A stretch of DNA of 57,148 nt, from NCBI GenBank assembly GCA_022827685.1, contig JAJEIH010000139.1:1-57148 (forward strand). Direction: 5' to 3'. The notes below the pieces were generated by a model. It had not been told where the DNA came from and ran no database searches. It saw nothing but the letters and a program-made list of their open reading frames with translations. Position 1 is the stretch's first letter; each line of letters starts with the position of its first letter. This stretch comes from Alphaproteobacteria bacterium (GTDB taxonomy: Bacteria > Pseudomonadota > Alphaproteobacteria > Bin95). The position numbers were made by a program, and so were the translations under genes. This document shows positions 18,142 to 26,261 of the stretch, one piece after another.

Positions 18142-18939
18142 ATGACCCCGAACTACGAGATCTACGGCCTGCGCTACGGACGCGAGGATTTCCGCCCGGA
18201 GAGCGAGATGTATCTGGACGGCGACCCGGCGAAGCAGGCGCCCGGCCTCGATTTCTATTTCTGGGTCATACGCGGCGGCGGGCGGGTCTGGGTGGTCGAT
18301 TGCGGCTATGCGGTGCGCGTCGGCGACCGGCTCGGCCACGACACGCTCTACGACCCGGCCGACGGCCTGCGCCGGCTCGGCATCGACCCCGCGACCGTCT
18401 CGGACGTCATCGTCACCCACTGCCATTACGACCATGTCGGCAATCTCGAAGCCTTCCCGCAGGCGGTGTTCCATATCCAGGACCGCGAGATGCTGACCGT
18501 GACCGGCCGGGACGTGACCCATCCGGCGCTCAAGATGTACGGCAAGCGCAACACGCTCACCCTGGTCGGGTTGAACTATGACGGGCGCTGCCGGTTCTAC
18601 GACGGCGACGGCGCGCTCGCGCCCGGCCTTTCGCAGATCCTGATCGGCGGCCATTCGCGCGGCCAGATCGCGCTGGAGGTGGCGACCCGGCGGGGACCCG
18701 TGATCGTGGCCTCCGACGCCGTGCATCTCTACGAGGAGATGGAGCAGGTGCGGCCCTTCCGCGTCTTCTACGACCTGCGCGAAATGCTGGAGGGCTACCG
18801 GACGCTGGGCGCGCGCATGCTCTCCCGCGACCACCTGATCCCCGGCCACGACCCGGAGCTTGCGCGGCGCTTCCCGGCGGCCGGGCCGGAGTTCGAGGGC
18901 GAAATCCTGCGCTTCGACCTGGAGCCGGCGCAGGCATGA
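18142..18939 (+). CDS. MBL-fold hydrolase, N-acyl homoserine lactonase (AiiA)-like
   Basis: 265 aa metallo-beta-lactamase fold enzyme. The dinuclear zinc motif is H93-C-H95-Y-D97-H98 (VTHCHYDHVGN); Asp in VIVASDAVHLYEEM (about 195) bridges the metals, and LIPGHDPEL (about 235) gives the last His. The N-terminal EIYGLRYGREDFRPESEMY and the placement of motifs resemble AHL lactonases, which open homoserine-lactone rings. In this operon context (acyl-CoA ligase, carrier, enol-lactonase-like hydrolase) a catabolic lactonase role is equally plausible. ATG 18142 follows GGGAGGGAGG. Its stop overlaps the next start (ATGA). Confidence 0.85.
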   Translation: MTPNYEIYGLRYGREDFRPESEMYLDGDPAKQAPGLDFYFWVIRGGGRVWVVDCGYAVRVGDRLGHDTLYDPADGLRRLGIDPATVSDVIVTHCHYDHVGNLEAFPQAVFHIQDREMLTVTGRDVTHPALKMYGKRNTLTLVGLNYDGRCRFYDGDGALAPGLSQILIGGHSRGQIALEVATRRGPVIVASDAVHLYEEMEQVRPFRVFYDLREMLEGYRTLGARMLSRDHLIPGHDPELARRFPAAGPEFEGEILRFDLEPAQA

Positions 18940-20546
18940 TCGTCGAGCGCCGCGAGAGCTGGGAGGCGGTGCGCGCGGCGTTCCGCTGGCGGGTGCCGGC
19001 CCGCTACAACATCGCGGAGCACGCCTGCGAGCGGCATGTCGGGAGCGACCGCCCGGCGATGATCTGCCCGGACCCGGCAGGGGGCGAGCCCCGGCTCTGG
19101 TCGTTCCGGGAGCTCTCGCGGCTCTCCAACCGGCTTGCCAATGCGCTCGCCGCCGCGGGCGTCGGCCGCGGCGACCGGGTGGCGGTGCTGCTGGGGCAGG
19201 GCGTGGAGACCGGGCTTGCCCATCTCGCCGCCTACAAGCTCGGCGCAGTGGCGCTGCCGCTCTTCACGCTCTTTGGCGAGGAAGCGCTGGCCTACAGGCT
19301 CGGCCATTCCGGCGCGAAGGCGCTCATCACCGACGCGGAGGGCCGCGAAAAGGTCGCCGCGCTAGACCTGCCGGCGCTCTCGACCGTGATCGCGGAGGAC
19401 TTCTGGGAGGTGGTCGAGCGGGCCTCCGACCGCTTCGTGGCGGCCGATACGGGGCCCGACGACCCGGCGCTGCTCATCTACACCTCCGGCACCACGGGCC
19501 CGCCCAAGGGCGCGCTGCATGGCCACCGGGTGCTGCCGGGGCATCTGCCGGGCGTGGCGCTGCCGCAGGAGTTCTTCCCGCAGCCCGGCGACCTGTTCTG
19601 GACGCCGGCGGACTGGGCCTGGGCCGGCGGGCTACTGGACGTGCTGCTGCCGGCCTGGGCGGCGGGCGTGCCGGTGCTGGCCTCGCGCGCGGGCAAGTTC
19701 GACCCGGAGGAGGCGTTCGCTCTGATTGCGCGCTACGAGGTCCGCAACGCCTTCCTGCCGCCGACGGCGCTCAAGATGATGCGCCAGGCGTCCGGGGCCG
19801 CGCAGCGCACGCCCGGGCTTGCCATGCGCAGCATCGGCAGCGGTGGCGAGAGCCTGGGCGAGGAGCTGCTCGGCTGGGGGCGCGAGGTGTTCGGCCTCAC
19901 CATCAACGAGTTCTACGGGCAGACGGAATGCAATCTCGTGGTCGGCAATTGCGCGAGCCTGTTCCCGGTCCGGCCGGGCTGGCTCGGGCGCGCGATACCG
20001 GGCCACGAGGTCGCGGTGCTGGACGGCGCCGGCGAGCCGCTGCCGCCCGGCGAGTCGGGCGAGATCGCGGTCCGCCGCCCGGACCCCGTCATGTTCCTCG
20101 GCTACTGGCGGGACGAAGAGGCGACGGCGGCCAAGTTCAACGGCGAGTGGCTGCTGACCGGCGACCTCGGCGTCATGGACGAGGACGGCGCGTTGCGCTT
20201 CGTCGGGCGCGGGGACGATGTGATCTCCTCGGCCGGCTACCGCATCGGCCCCGGCGAGATCGAGGAGTGCCTGATGGGCCATCCGGCGGTCGCCATGGCG
20301 GCGGCCGTCGGCGCGCCGGACCCGGTGCGCGGCGATATCGTGAAGGCGTTCGTGGTGCTGCGCGGGGGCGAGGCGCCGACGGAAGCGCTGGAAGCCGCGC
20401 TCCGCGCCCATGTCCGCGAGCGCCTCTCCGCCCACGAATATCCCCGCGCGGTCGAGTTCGTGGACGAGCTGCCGATGACCGCCACCGGCAAGATCCGCCG
20501 CCGCGACCTGCGCCAGCGGGAGCGCGAGAAGGCGGGCCTCGCGTGA
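18936..20546 (+). CDS. AMP-dependent acyl-CoA synthetase (medium-chain/ACSM-like)
   Basis: 536 aa ANL-family ligase. P-loop LLIYTSGTTGPPKGALHG near residue 182; FWTPADWAWAGGLLDVLLP, typical of medium-chain and acetyl-type synthetases; INEFYGQTECNLVVGN near 325; hinge FVGRGDDVISSAGYRIGP near 425; and the catalytic lysine in MTATGKIRRRDLR near 515. It forms an acyl-CoA from a carboxylic acid at the expense of ATP to AMP. Start ATG 18936 overlaps the lactonase stop by 4 bp, so the two are translationally coupled: ring opening of a lactone followed by CoA activation of the acid is a natural order, though inferred. Confidence 0.9.
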   Translation: MIVERRESWEAVRAAFRWRVPARYNIAEHACERHVGSDRPAMICPDPAGGEPRLWSFRELSRLSNRLANALAAAGVGRGDRVAVLLGQGVETGLAHLAAYKLGAVALPLFTLFGEEALAYRLGHSGAKALITDAEGREKVAALDLPALSTVIAEDFWEVVERASDRFVAADTGPDDPALLIYTSGTTGPPKGALHGHRVLPGHLPGVALPQEFFPQPGDLFWTPADWAWAGGLLDVLLPAWAAGVPVLASRAGKFDPEEAFALIARYEVRNAFLPPTALKMMRQASGAAQRTPGLAMRSIGSGGESLGEELLGWGREVFGLTINEFYGQTECNLVVGNCASLFPVRPGWLGRAIPGHEVAVLDGAGEPLPPGESGEIAVRRPDPVMFLGYWRDEEATAAKFNGEWLLTGDLGVMDEDGALRFVGRGDDVISSAGYRIGPGEIEECLMGHPAVAMAAAVGAPDPVRGDIVKAFVVLRGGEAPTEALEAALRAHVRERLSAHEYPRAVEFVDELPMTATGKIRRRDLRQREREKAGLA

Positions 20547-20568
20547 GCGCTCCGCGGAAGACGACGAT

Positions 20569-21831
20569 ATGGCGCGCGCCTGGCGTCTCGCGCCGATGAA
20601 CACGACGGCCCTCATCGTCACCGTCTGCTTCGCCCAGTTCATCGGACAGATGGGCTCCACCACGTTCAACGGCCTGCTCCCGGTTCTCCGGGACGAGTGG
20701 GGGATGAGCAACACCCAGGGCGGTCTGATGTCGGGCATCATCTTCGGCGTCTATGCGCTGTCGGTGCTGGTGCTGGTAACGGCGACCGACCGGTTCCAGG
20801 CCCGCCGGATCTACCTGATCGGCGTCTTCGCCAGCACGGTCAGCCATCTGGGCATGGCCTATGTGGCCCATGACTTCGTCACGGGCATGGTGTTCCGCGC
20901 GATCGCCGGCTTCGGCTGGGCCGGGACCTACATGGTCGGGCTCCGGGTGCTGAGCGACGAGCTGGAAGGACGCATACGCTCGCGCGGCGTGGCCTTCCAT
21001 GCGGCTGCGATGGGCATAGGCGGCTCGCTCTCCTTCTTCCTTGCCGGCGAGATCGACCGGTGGCTCGGCTGGGAGGCGGCCTTCCTGGTCAGCGCCGCCG
21101 GCACGGCGGGCGCCTTCCTGGTCGCGCTTGTGCTGTTCCCGCGCCGCGAGCCGACGCCCTCCGGCACCAATCCGCTCGCCGATTTCGGGCATGTGTTCCG
21201 CAACCGCTCCGCCATGGCCTATATCGCCTGTTACGGCGTGCATACCTGGGAGATGTTCGCGGTGCGCTCCTGGGCGGTCGCGTTCCTGACCTTCGCGGCG
21301 ATACATGCCGGCTATGAGCCCGAATACTGGTTTGCGCCAACCGTGATCGCCATGCTGATGGAACTTCTCGGGACCGCGAGCAGCATCGCCGGCAACGAGC
21401 TCGCGATCCGCATCGGGCGCCAGCGCTGGGTATTGCTTGCGATGAGCGTGTGCATGGTACTCGCCTGCGCCACGGGCTTCATCTCCGAGTGGGGCTACTG
21501 GGCGGCGGCGGCGCTCTGCATCCTTTACAATATGGCGATCTACGCGGATTCGGCGTCGCTCACGGCCGGCACGGTCGGCGCCTCGGAGCCCGAACGGCGC
21601 GGCGCCACCCTCGCTGTCCACTCGCTCTGCGGTTACGGGCTGGGCTTCGTCGGGGCGGTGGTGCTGGGCGGCATCCTCGACCTCATGGGCGGCGAGAGCG
21701 TGCTGGCCTGGGGCGTGGCTTTCGCGCATATAGCGCTGGTGATGGCGCTCGGGCCGCTGGCGCTGTTCTTCCTGAAGCCGGCGGACCTTGCGGGCGACCG
21801 GGCGATCCGTCCCGGACCGGGAAGGACATGA
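20569..21831 (+). CDS. MFS transporter
   Basis: 420 aa, 12-helix major facilitator protein in the inner membrane. The N-terminus ALIVTVCFAQFIGQMGSTTF and LLPVLRDEWGMSNTQGGLMS form helix 1 and its loop, a pattern seen in sugar/organic-acid and oxalate-type carriers. Motif A-like VLVTATDRFQARRIYLIG lies near 65 and the central loop FPRREPTPSGTNPL near 185. It could equally start at ATG 20596. It lies 22 bp after the acyl-CoA synthetase and overlaps the next gene by ATGA. The operon suggests import of the acid or lactone processed by its neighbours; direction of transport is not decided by the sequence. Confidence 0.85.
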   Translation: MARAWRLAPMNTTALIVTVCFAQFIGQMGSTTFNGLLPVLRDEWGMSNTQGGLMSGIIFGVYALSVLVLVTATDRFQARRIYLIGVFASTVSHLGMAYVAHDFVTGMVFRAIAGFGWAGTYMVGLRVLSDELEGRIRSRGVAFHAAAMGIGGSLSFFLAGEIDRWLGWEAAFLVSAAGTAGAFLVALVLFPRREPTPSGTNPLADFGHVFRNRSAMAYIACYGVHTWEMFAVRSWAVAFLTFAAIHAGYEPEYWFAPTVIAMLMELLGTASSIAGNELAIRIGRQRWVLLAMSVCMVLACATGFISEWGYWAAAALCILYNMAIYADSASLTAGTVGASEPERRGATLAVHSLCGYGLGFVGAVVLGGILDLMGGESVLAWGVAFAHIALVMALGPLALFFLKPADLAGDRAIRPGPGRT

Positions 21832-22202
21832 CGGCCATGCACGAAGACGAGGCGCTTGCCGCGAACGAGGCCTTCTACCGCGCCTTCGACGACGGCGACC
21901 GCGAGGCGATGCGCCGGCTCTGGGCCGAACGCGCGCCCGTCGTCTGCGTCCATCCGGGCGGCGCGGCGATCATCGGGCGCGAAGCCGTGCTCGCAAGCTG
22001 GGACGCGATCCTGGGCGCGCCGACCCGGCCCGCCATCGTCTGCCTCTCGCCGAACGCGCTGTGCTATGACGGTTTCGCTCTGGTAAGCTGCGTGGAGCGG
22101 CTGTCCGGCGGCGTTCTGGTCGCAACCAACGGGTTCGTGCTGGAAGACGGCGTCTGGCGGATGGCGCTCCACCAGGCCGGCCCGGCGCCCGGAGGCCGCT
22201 GA
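21828..22202 (+). CDS. SnoaL-like / NTF2-fold protein (DUF4440-type)
   Basis: 124 aa, one cone-shaped NTF2-like domain. ALAANEAFYRAFDDGDREAM gives the N-terminal helices, RLWAERAPVVCVHPGGAAI the first strand pair, and LVATNGFVLEDGVWRMALHQ the last strands, as in ketosteroid-isomerase/SnoaL relatives. WAE and CVHP are common in this calcium/calmodulin-II-like subgroup, whose roles range from isomerases to accessory proteins. ATG 21828 overlaps the MFS stop codon (ATGA), a strong sign that it belongs to the same operon. Its function is not known. Confidence 0.8.
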   Translation: MTAMHEDEALAANEAFYRAFDDGDREAMRRLWAERAPVVCVHPGGAAIIGREAVLASWDAILGAPTRPAIVCLSPNALCYDGFALVSCVERLSGGVLVATNGFVLEDGVWRMALHQAGPAPGGR

Positions 22203-22241
22203 CACGGCCGCCCCGTTTCCGCGTGGAGGAGAACACGCACC

Positions 22242-23069
22242 ATGCCGACCGCCCATGTCAACGGCACCGAGATCTTCTATTCCCTCGAGGGCCCGCAAAC
22301 CCGCCCGGTGGTGACGCTGTCGCACTCGCTGATGGCGAGCCACCGCATGTGGGATGCGCAGATGCCGGCGCTCCGGGACTATTGCGTGCTGCGCTACGAC
22401 ACGCGCGGCCACGGCGCCTCGGCGGCCCCGGAAGGCCCTTACACGCTGGAGATGCTGGCCGACGACGCCATCGCCCTGCTGGAAGAGCTGGGCATCGAGA
22501 AGACGGTGTTCTGCGGGCTCTCCATGGGCGGCATGACCGCGCAGACCCTCGCGCTCAAGCGCCCGGACCTGCTGCGCGGACTGATCCTTTGCGACACCTC
22601 CAGCCGCTACGATGCCGAAGCGCGCGAGCAATGGCGCGAGCGCATTGCGGCGGCGGAGGAGAACGGCATGGAGTCCATGGTGGAGGCCACCATCGACCGC
22701 TGGTTCTCGCCGGAATTCTGCGAGCATCACGGGCAGGAAGTGGACGCGGTGCGCGCCATGATCCGCACAACCCCGCTTGCCGGCTACAAGGGCTGCGCGG
22801 CGGCGATCTCGCAGCTGGACCTGACCGACCGGCTGCACGAAATCCACGTGGCGACGCTCGCCATCGTGGGCGAGAACGACCCCGGCACGCCGGTTTCCGC
22901 GCATGAGGTGATCGCGGCCAGGATCCCCTCGGCGGACCTGCTGGTGCTGCCGCGCGCGCGCCATCTCTCGAACATCGAGGACTCGCTCGGCTTCAACACC
23001 GCGCTCCGCGCCTTCCTGATGGAGCACTCCGGCGCCCGCAGCAAGGCCGGCGAGATGTACGGGTTCTAG
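22242..23069 (+). CDS. Alpha/beta hydrolase, 3-oxoadipate enol-lactonase (PcaD)-like
   Basis: 275 aa alpha/beta hydrolase. The nucleophile elbow is GLSMGGM (Ser94), the acid is Asp in VGENDPGTP (about 212) and the catalytic His lies in RARHLSNIED (about 245). The N-terminus HVNGTEIFYSLEGPQ, LSHSLMASHRMWDAQMP and YDTRGHGASAAP closely follow the 3-oxoadipate enol-lactonase pattern. PcaD converts the enol-lactone to 3-oxoadipate, but no other beta-ketoadipate genes are here, so a related lactone or ester is possible. ATG 22242 has GGAGGAG upstream. It ends the plus-strand operon that starts at 18142 and converges with higBA 13 bp on. Confidence 0.85.
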   Translation: MPTAHVNGTEIFYSLEGPQTRPVVTLSHSLMASHRMWDAQMPALRDYCVLRYDTRGHGASAAPEGPYTLEMLADDAIALLEELGIEKTVFCGLSMGGMTAQTLALKRPDLLRGLILCDTSSRYDAEAREQWRERIAAAEENGMESMVEATIDRWFSPEFCEHHGQEVDAVRAMIRTTPLAGYKGCAAAISQLDLTDRLHEIHVATLAIVGENDPGTPVSAHEVIAARIPSADLLVLPRARHLSNIEDSLGFNTALRAFLMEHSGARSKAGEMYGF

Positions 23070-23081
23070 GCGGCCCGCGTC

Positions 23082-23360
23082 CTAAGCCGCAACCAGGGAT
23101 TCGATGGTATCGGTGCTGACCGAATTCCGCGCGCAATCGAGATCGTAGGCAGCCTGCAGATTCAGCCAGAATTCGGGTGTCGTGCCGAGGGCTTTTCCTA
23201 TGCGCAGGGCCGTGTCGGCCGTTACCGACCTGCGCCCGAGCACGATCTCGTTTATCCGCCGCGGCGCGACGCCGATCGTCTTGGCCAGGCGGTATTGGCT
23301 GATATCGAGTTCGTCCAGGAACTCCGCAAGGTGTTCTCCGGGGTGAATTGGGGCTGTCAT
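23082..23360 (-). CDS. higA: HigA antitoxin of an intact HigBA module
   Basis: 92 aa XRE-family antitoxin. PIHPGEHLAEFLDELDISQ leads into the helix-turn-helix RLAKTIGVAPRRINEIVLGR (about 24-43), then VTADTALRIGKALGTTPEFW, the HigA signature. It binds HigB to neutralise it and normally represses its own promoter. It follows higB by 18 bp on the same strand, the usual higBA order. Its C-terminal helix (LQAAYDLDCARNS) differs clearly from the orphan HigA at 15.1 kb, so the two are related modules rather than a fresh duplication. Confidence 0.92.
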   Translation of the reverse strand: MTAPIHPGEHLAEFLDELDISQYRLAKTIGVAPRRINEIVLGRRSVTADTALRIGKALGTTPEFWLNLQAAYDLDCARNSVSTDTIESLVAA

Positions 23361-23378
23361 GGGCGGCTCCGGTGCGCT

Positions 23379-23657
23379 TCAGTGGTAATCGACAATTTCG
23401 ATGTCAGCGGCTCCGTTCTCCGTCCAGCGAAAGCACACTCTCCATTGATCGTTGATCCGTATGCTGTGGAACCCATTGCGGTTCCCGGATAGGGCTTCGA
23501 GGCGGTGCGAAGGAGGATTCCGGAGGTCCGAAAGTTCCTGCGCCGCAACCACCCGCTGAAGGCGCATCCTGGCCCGTCGCAGGATCGTCGGTGGAAGCCT
23601 TCGAACGCTCCTTCCGGCGAAGACATCGGCTGTCGTTTTATCCTTGAACAGTTGCAT
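23379..23657 (-). CDS. higB: HigB toxin (RelE-superfamily mRNA interferase)
   Basis: 92 aa, full length. HigB toxins cut mRNA on the ribosome. RLEALSGNRNGFHSIRINDQ followed by WRVCFRWTENGAADIE and IVDYH is the complete diagnostic C-terminal half; the N-terminal FKDKTTADVFAGRSVRRLP is the typical first helix. The basic surface (RRARMRLQR) suits RNA binding. The Arg, His and Lys positions used for catalysis by the family appear present. The start ATG 23657 lies only 7 bp from a candidate -10 element, so the mRNA may be nearly leaderless. It is upstream of higA, as expected. Confidence 0.92.
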   Translation of the reverse strand: MQLFKDKTTADVFAGRSVRRLPPTILRRARMRLQRVVAAQELSDLRNPPSHRLEALSGNRNGFHSIRINDQWRVCFRWTENGAADIEIVDYH

Positions 23658-23664
23658 TCAGCCC

Positions 23665-23702
23665 ATCATAACGGCACAGGATAATAACGAGAAGAGATAA
23701 TA
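23665..23702 (-). promoter_or_regulatory. higBA promoter and candidate HigA operator
   Basis: On the minus strand TATGAT (plus 23665-23670) is a good -10, with a poor -35 (TTCTCG) 17 bp further up. Upstream, TATTATC occurs twice 16 bp apart (plus-strand GATAATA at 23680-23686 and 23696-23702), inside an AT-rich patch unlike its surroundings. Direct repeats overlapping a promoter fit an XRE autorepressor site; binding is inferred. Confidence 0.45.
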
Positions 23703-23795
23703 TTTTGGCGCGGCGCGGCGGCTTTTGTTCGCAAGGAAGCGGGGCCGCGCCCGTGCAAGGCGCGGCCCCGTCGAGGCGCAAAGGGTTGACCCGCT

Positions 23796-25094
23796 TCAGC
23801 CCGCTGCGGCCAGCGCCTGGTCGAGGTCGGCGAGGATGTCGTCGATATGCTCCAGGCCGATGGAGAGGCGCACATAGCCGGGCGTCACGCCGGTGGCCGC
23901 CTGTTCTTCCTCCGAGAGCTGCGAATGGGTGGTCGTCGCCGGGTGGATGGCGAGGCTGCGCGCATCGCCGATATTGGCGACATGGAAGAGCAGCTCCAGC
24001 GCATCGATGAACGCCCGCCCGGCCTCGCGGCCGCCCGCGAGCTCGAAGCCCACCAGCGCACCGTAGCCGCCATCCAGATAGGCGTCGGCGCGGCGCCGCG
24101 CCTCGCCGTCCATCAGGCCCGGATAGATCGTCTTCGCGACCCTGGCGTGGCCGTTCAGGAAGTCGGCGACGGCCGCGGCATTGGCGTTGTGGCGCTCCAT
24201 GCGCAGCGGCAGCGTCTCCAGCCCCTGCAGGAACAGGAAGGCGTTCATCGGCGTGGTCGCCGCGCCGAGGTCGCGCAGCAGCGTCGTCCGGGCCTTGATG
24301 ATGTAGGCGATGGGGCCGAGCGGCTTGACCGCCTCGGTCCAGACCGCGCCGTGATAGCTCGGGTCGGGTTGGTTCAGATAGGGATGGCGCTCCGGGAAGG
24401 CCTCCCAGTCGAAATTGCCGCCGTCGATCAGCAGGCCGCCGATGGAGGTGCCGTGCCCGCCGATGTATTTCGTCGTGGAATACATGACGACCGCCGTCCC
24501 GTGGTCGAAGGGCCGGCAGACCAGCGGCGCGGCCGTGTTGTCCATGATGAGGGGGATGCCGTATTCGCGCCCGATATCGGCGACTTCCCTGATCGGGAAG
24601 ACTTCGAGCTTCGGGTTCGGCAGCGTCTCCGCGTAGAAGGCGCGCGTCCGGTCGTCGATGGCGCGGCGGAAGTTCTCGGGATCGGCCGGATCGACGAACC
24701 GCACCTCGATGCCCTGGTCCTTCAGCGTGTTGGCGAACAGGTTCCAGGTGCCTCCGTAGAGGTCGGTCGAGCTCACCACATTGTCGCCGGCATGGGCGAC
24801 GTTCTGGAGCGAGAACGCCGTCGCCGCCTGGCCCGAGGCCAGCGCCAGCGCCGCAACCCCGCCCTCCAGCGCCGCCATTCGATCCTCGAACACGGCCTGG
24901 GTCGGATTCATGATCCGGGTGTAGATGTTGCCGAGCTCGCTCAGCGCGAACAGGTTCGAGGCGTGTTCGGTGTCCCGGAACTGGTAGGACGTGGTCTGGT
25001 GGATCGGAACGGCGACCGAACCGGTATTGGGGTCGCCCCGGTGGCCCGCATGGAGCACGATGGTCTCCGGACGCAGGCTGCGGTTGCTTGACAC
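23796..25094 (-). CDS. metY: O-acetylhomoserine aminocarboxypropyltransferase (MetY-like PLP enzyme)
   Basis: 432 aa Cys/Met-metabolism PLP enzyme that makes homocysteine from O-acetylhomoserine and sulfide. Landmarks: LHAGHRGDPNTGSVAVPIHQ, YTRIMNPTQAVFEDRMAALE, LASGQAATAFSLQN, the aspartate in MDNTAAPLVCRPF and the PLP lysine in MYSTTKYIGGHGTSIGG near residue 205. ATTTHSQLSEEEQAATGV and VRLSIGLEHIDDI near the end are characteristic of this family. GTG 25094 is preferred since AGGAG lies ten bases upstream; ATG 25136 would add 14 residues without counterpart. No SAM riboswitch is recognisable upstream. It is divergent from the next gene. Confidence 0.88.
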   Translation of the reverse strand: MSSNRSLRPETIVLHAGHRGDPNTGSVAVPIHQTTSYQFRDTEHASNLFALSELGNIYTRIMNPTQAVFEDRMAALEGGVAALALASGQAATAFSLQNVAHAGDNVVSSTDLYGGTWNLFANTLKDQGIEVRFVDPADPENFRRAIDDRTRAFYAETLPNPKLEVFPIREVADIGREYGIPLIMDNTAAPLVCRPFDHGTAVVMYSTTKYIGGHGTSIGGLLIDGGNFDWEAFPERHPYLNQPDPSYHGAVWTEAVKPLGPIAYIIKARTTLLRDLGAATTPMNAFLFLQGLETLPLRMERHNANAAAVADFLNGHARVAKTIYPGLMDGEARRRADAYLDGGYGALVGFELAGGREAGRAFIDALELLFHVANIGDARSLAIHPATTTHSQLSEEEQAATGVTPGYVRLSIGLEHIDDILADLDQALAAAG

Positions 25095-25183
25095 TGGCAG
25101 GGAACTCCTCTCTTGCCTGAACGGGCGCGCGAACATAGGCGAGCGGCTGGGGAAATCAATTCGGGCGGGAGGCCGAACTCAAG

Positions 25184-26248
25184 ATGCAGGTGCTGATTCT
25201 GCCGGGCGACGGCATCGGTCCCGAGATCGCGGCGGCGGCGCGGCGCGCGCTGAAGGCGCTGGACGCCCGCTTCGCGCTCGGATTGCAGCTTTCGGAAGGC
25301 CGCGCCGGCCTCGATGCGCTGGAGCGGGACGGGACGACGTGGCCGGATGCCGCAGAGGCGGCGGTGCGCGCCGCGGACCTCACCATTCTGGGGCCGGTCG
25401 ATACAGCCGCTTATCCGCCGCCGGAAGAAGGCGGCGTCAACCCGAGCGCCGCCGTCCGCACGCGGCTGGAACTCTATGCCAACATGCGCCCGAGCCGCGC
25501 GCTCCGGGGCGTGCCGGCGCTCGCCCCCGGCATGGACCTGCTGGTGGCGCGCGAGAACACCGAGGGCTTCTACGCTGACCGCAACATGTTCGCAGGCACG
25601 GGCGAATTCATGGCGACCGAGGATGTCGGGCTCGCGGTCCGCAAGATCACCCGCAAGGGCTCGGAGCGTATCGCCCGGGCCGCCTTCGCCGCGGCGCGCG
25701 ACCGGCGGCGCAAGGTGACGATCGTCCACAAGTCGAACGTGCTGAAACACACGGACGGCCTCTTCGAGCGGGTGGCCTACGAGGTTGCCGCTGAATGGCC
25801 CGATGTCGAGACGGACGACGTGCATGTCGATGCCGCCGCCGCGCTGCTCGTGCGCGAGCCCGAGCGGTTCGACGTGCTGCTCTGCACCAATATGTTCGGC
25901 GACATCCTCTCCAACCTCGCTGCGGAGCTTTCGGGCGGCCTTGGGCTCGGCGGTTCGATCAATGCCGGCGACCGGGTGGCGGTGGCGCAGGCCGCGCATG
26001 GCAGCGCGCCGGACATCGCCGGCAGGGACGAGGCCAACCCGAGCGCGCTGCTTTTCTCGACGGCCCAGCTGCTGGCATGGAAAGGGGTCCGGGAGCAGAA
26101 CAACACGCTCATGGAAGCCTCGCGGGTGCTGGAAGGCGCCGTCGAAACGCTGCTTGCCTTGCCCGAAACGCGCACGCCGGACCTCGGCGGCCCGCTCGGC
26201 ACGCGCGCCTTCGCCGACAGGGTCGTTGCCGGCATTTCCGGGGGTTAG
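25184..26248 (+). CDS. Isocitrate/isopropylmalate dehydrogenase family protein
   Basis: 354 aa NAD(P)-dependent metal-requiring beta-decarboxylating dehydrogenase (isopropylmalate, homoisocitrate, tartrate or isocitrate group). ILPGDGIGPEI opens the protein, RPSRALRGV (about 103) and RENTEGFYAD hold substrate, VHKSNVLKHTDGLF contains the catalytic Lys, and AAHGSAPDIAGRDEANPSA binds NAD. In NMFGDILSNLAAE the first metal Asp is present (Asp240) but the second is Asn244, where most relatives have Asp. The short loop PSRALRGVPAL suggests neither a canonical leuB nor icd. Start ATG 25184 is the first Met of the conserved strand. It shares an intergenic region with divergent metY. Confidence 0.85.
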   Translation: MQVLILPGDGIGPEIAAAARRALKALDARFALGLQLSEGRAGLDALERDGTTWPDAAEAAVRAADLTILGPVDTAAYPPPEEGGVNPSAAVRTRLELYANMRPSRALRGVPALAPGMDLLVARENTEGFYADRNMFAGTGEFMATEDVGLAVRKITRKGSERIARAAFAAARDRRRKVTIVHKSNVLKHTDGLFERVAYEVAAEWPDVETDDVHVDAAAALLVREPERFDVLLCTNMFGDILSNLAAELSGGLGLGGSINAGDRVAVAQAAHGSAPDIAGRDEANPSALLFSTAQLLAWKGVREQNNTLMEASRVLEGAVETLLALPETRTPDLGGPLGTRAFADRVVAGISGG

Positions 26249-26261
26249 GAGCCGCCGGCGA

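Noticed and set aside
25095-25183. SAM-type riboswitch upstream of metY
   Set aside because: The 89-bp gap to the divergent gene has no recognisable SAM-II or other S-adenosylmethionine aptamer core; an ordinary ribosome site is present.
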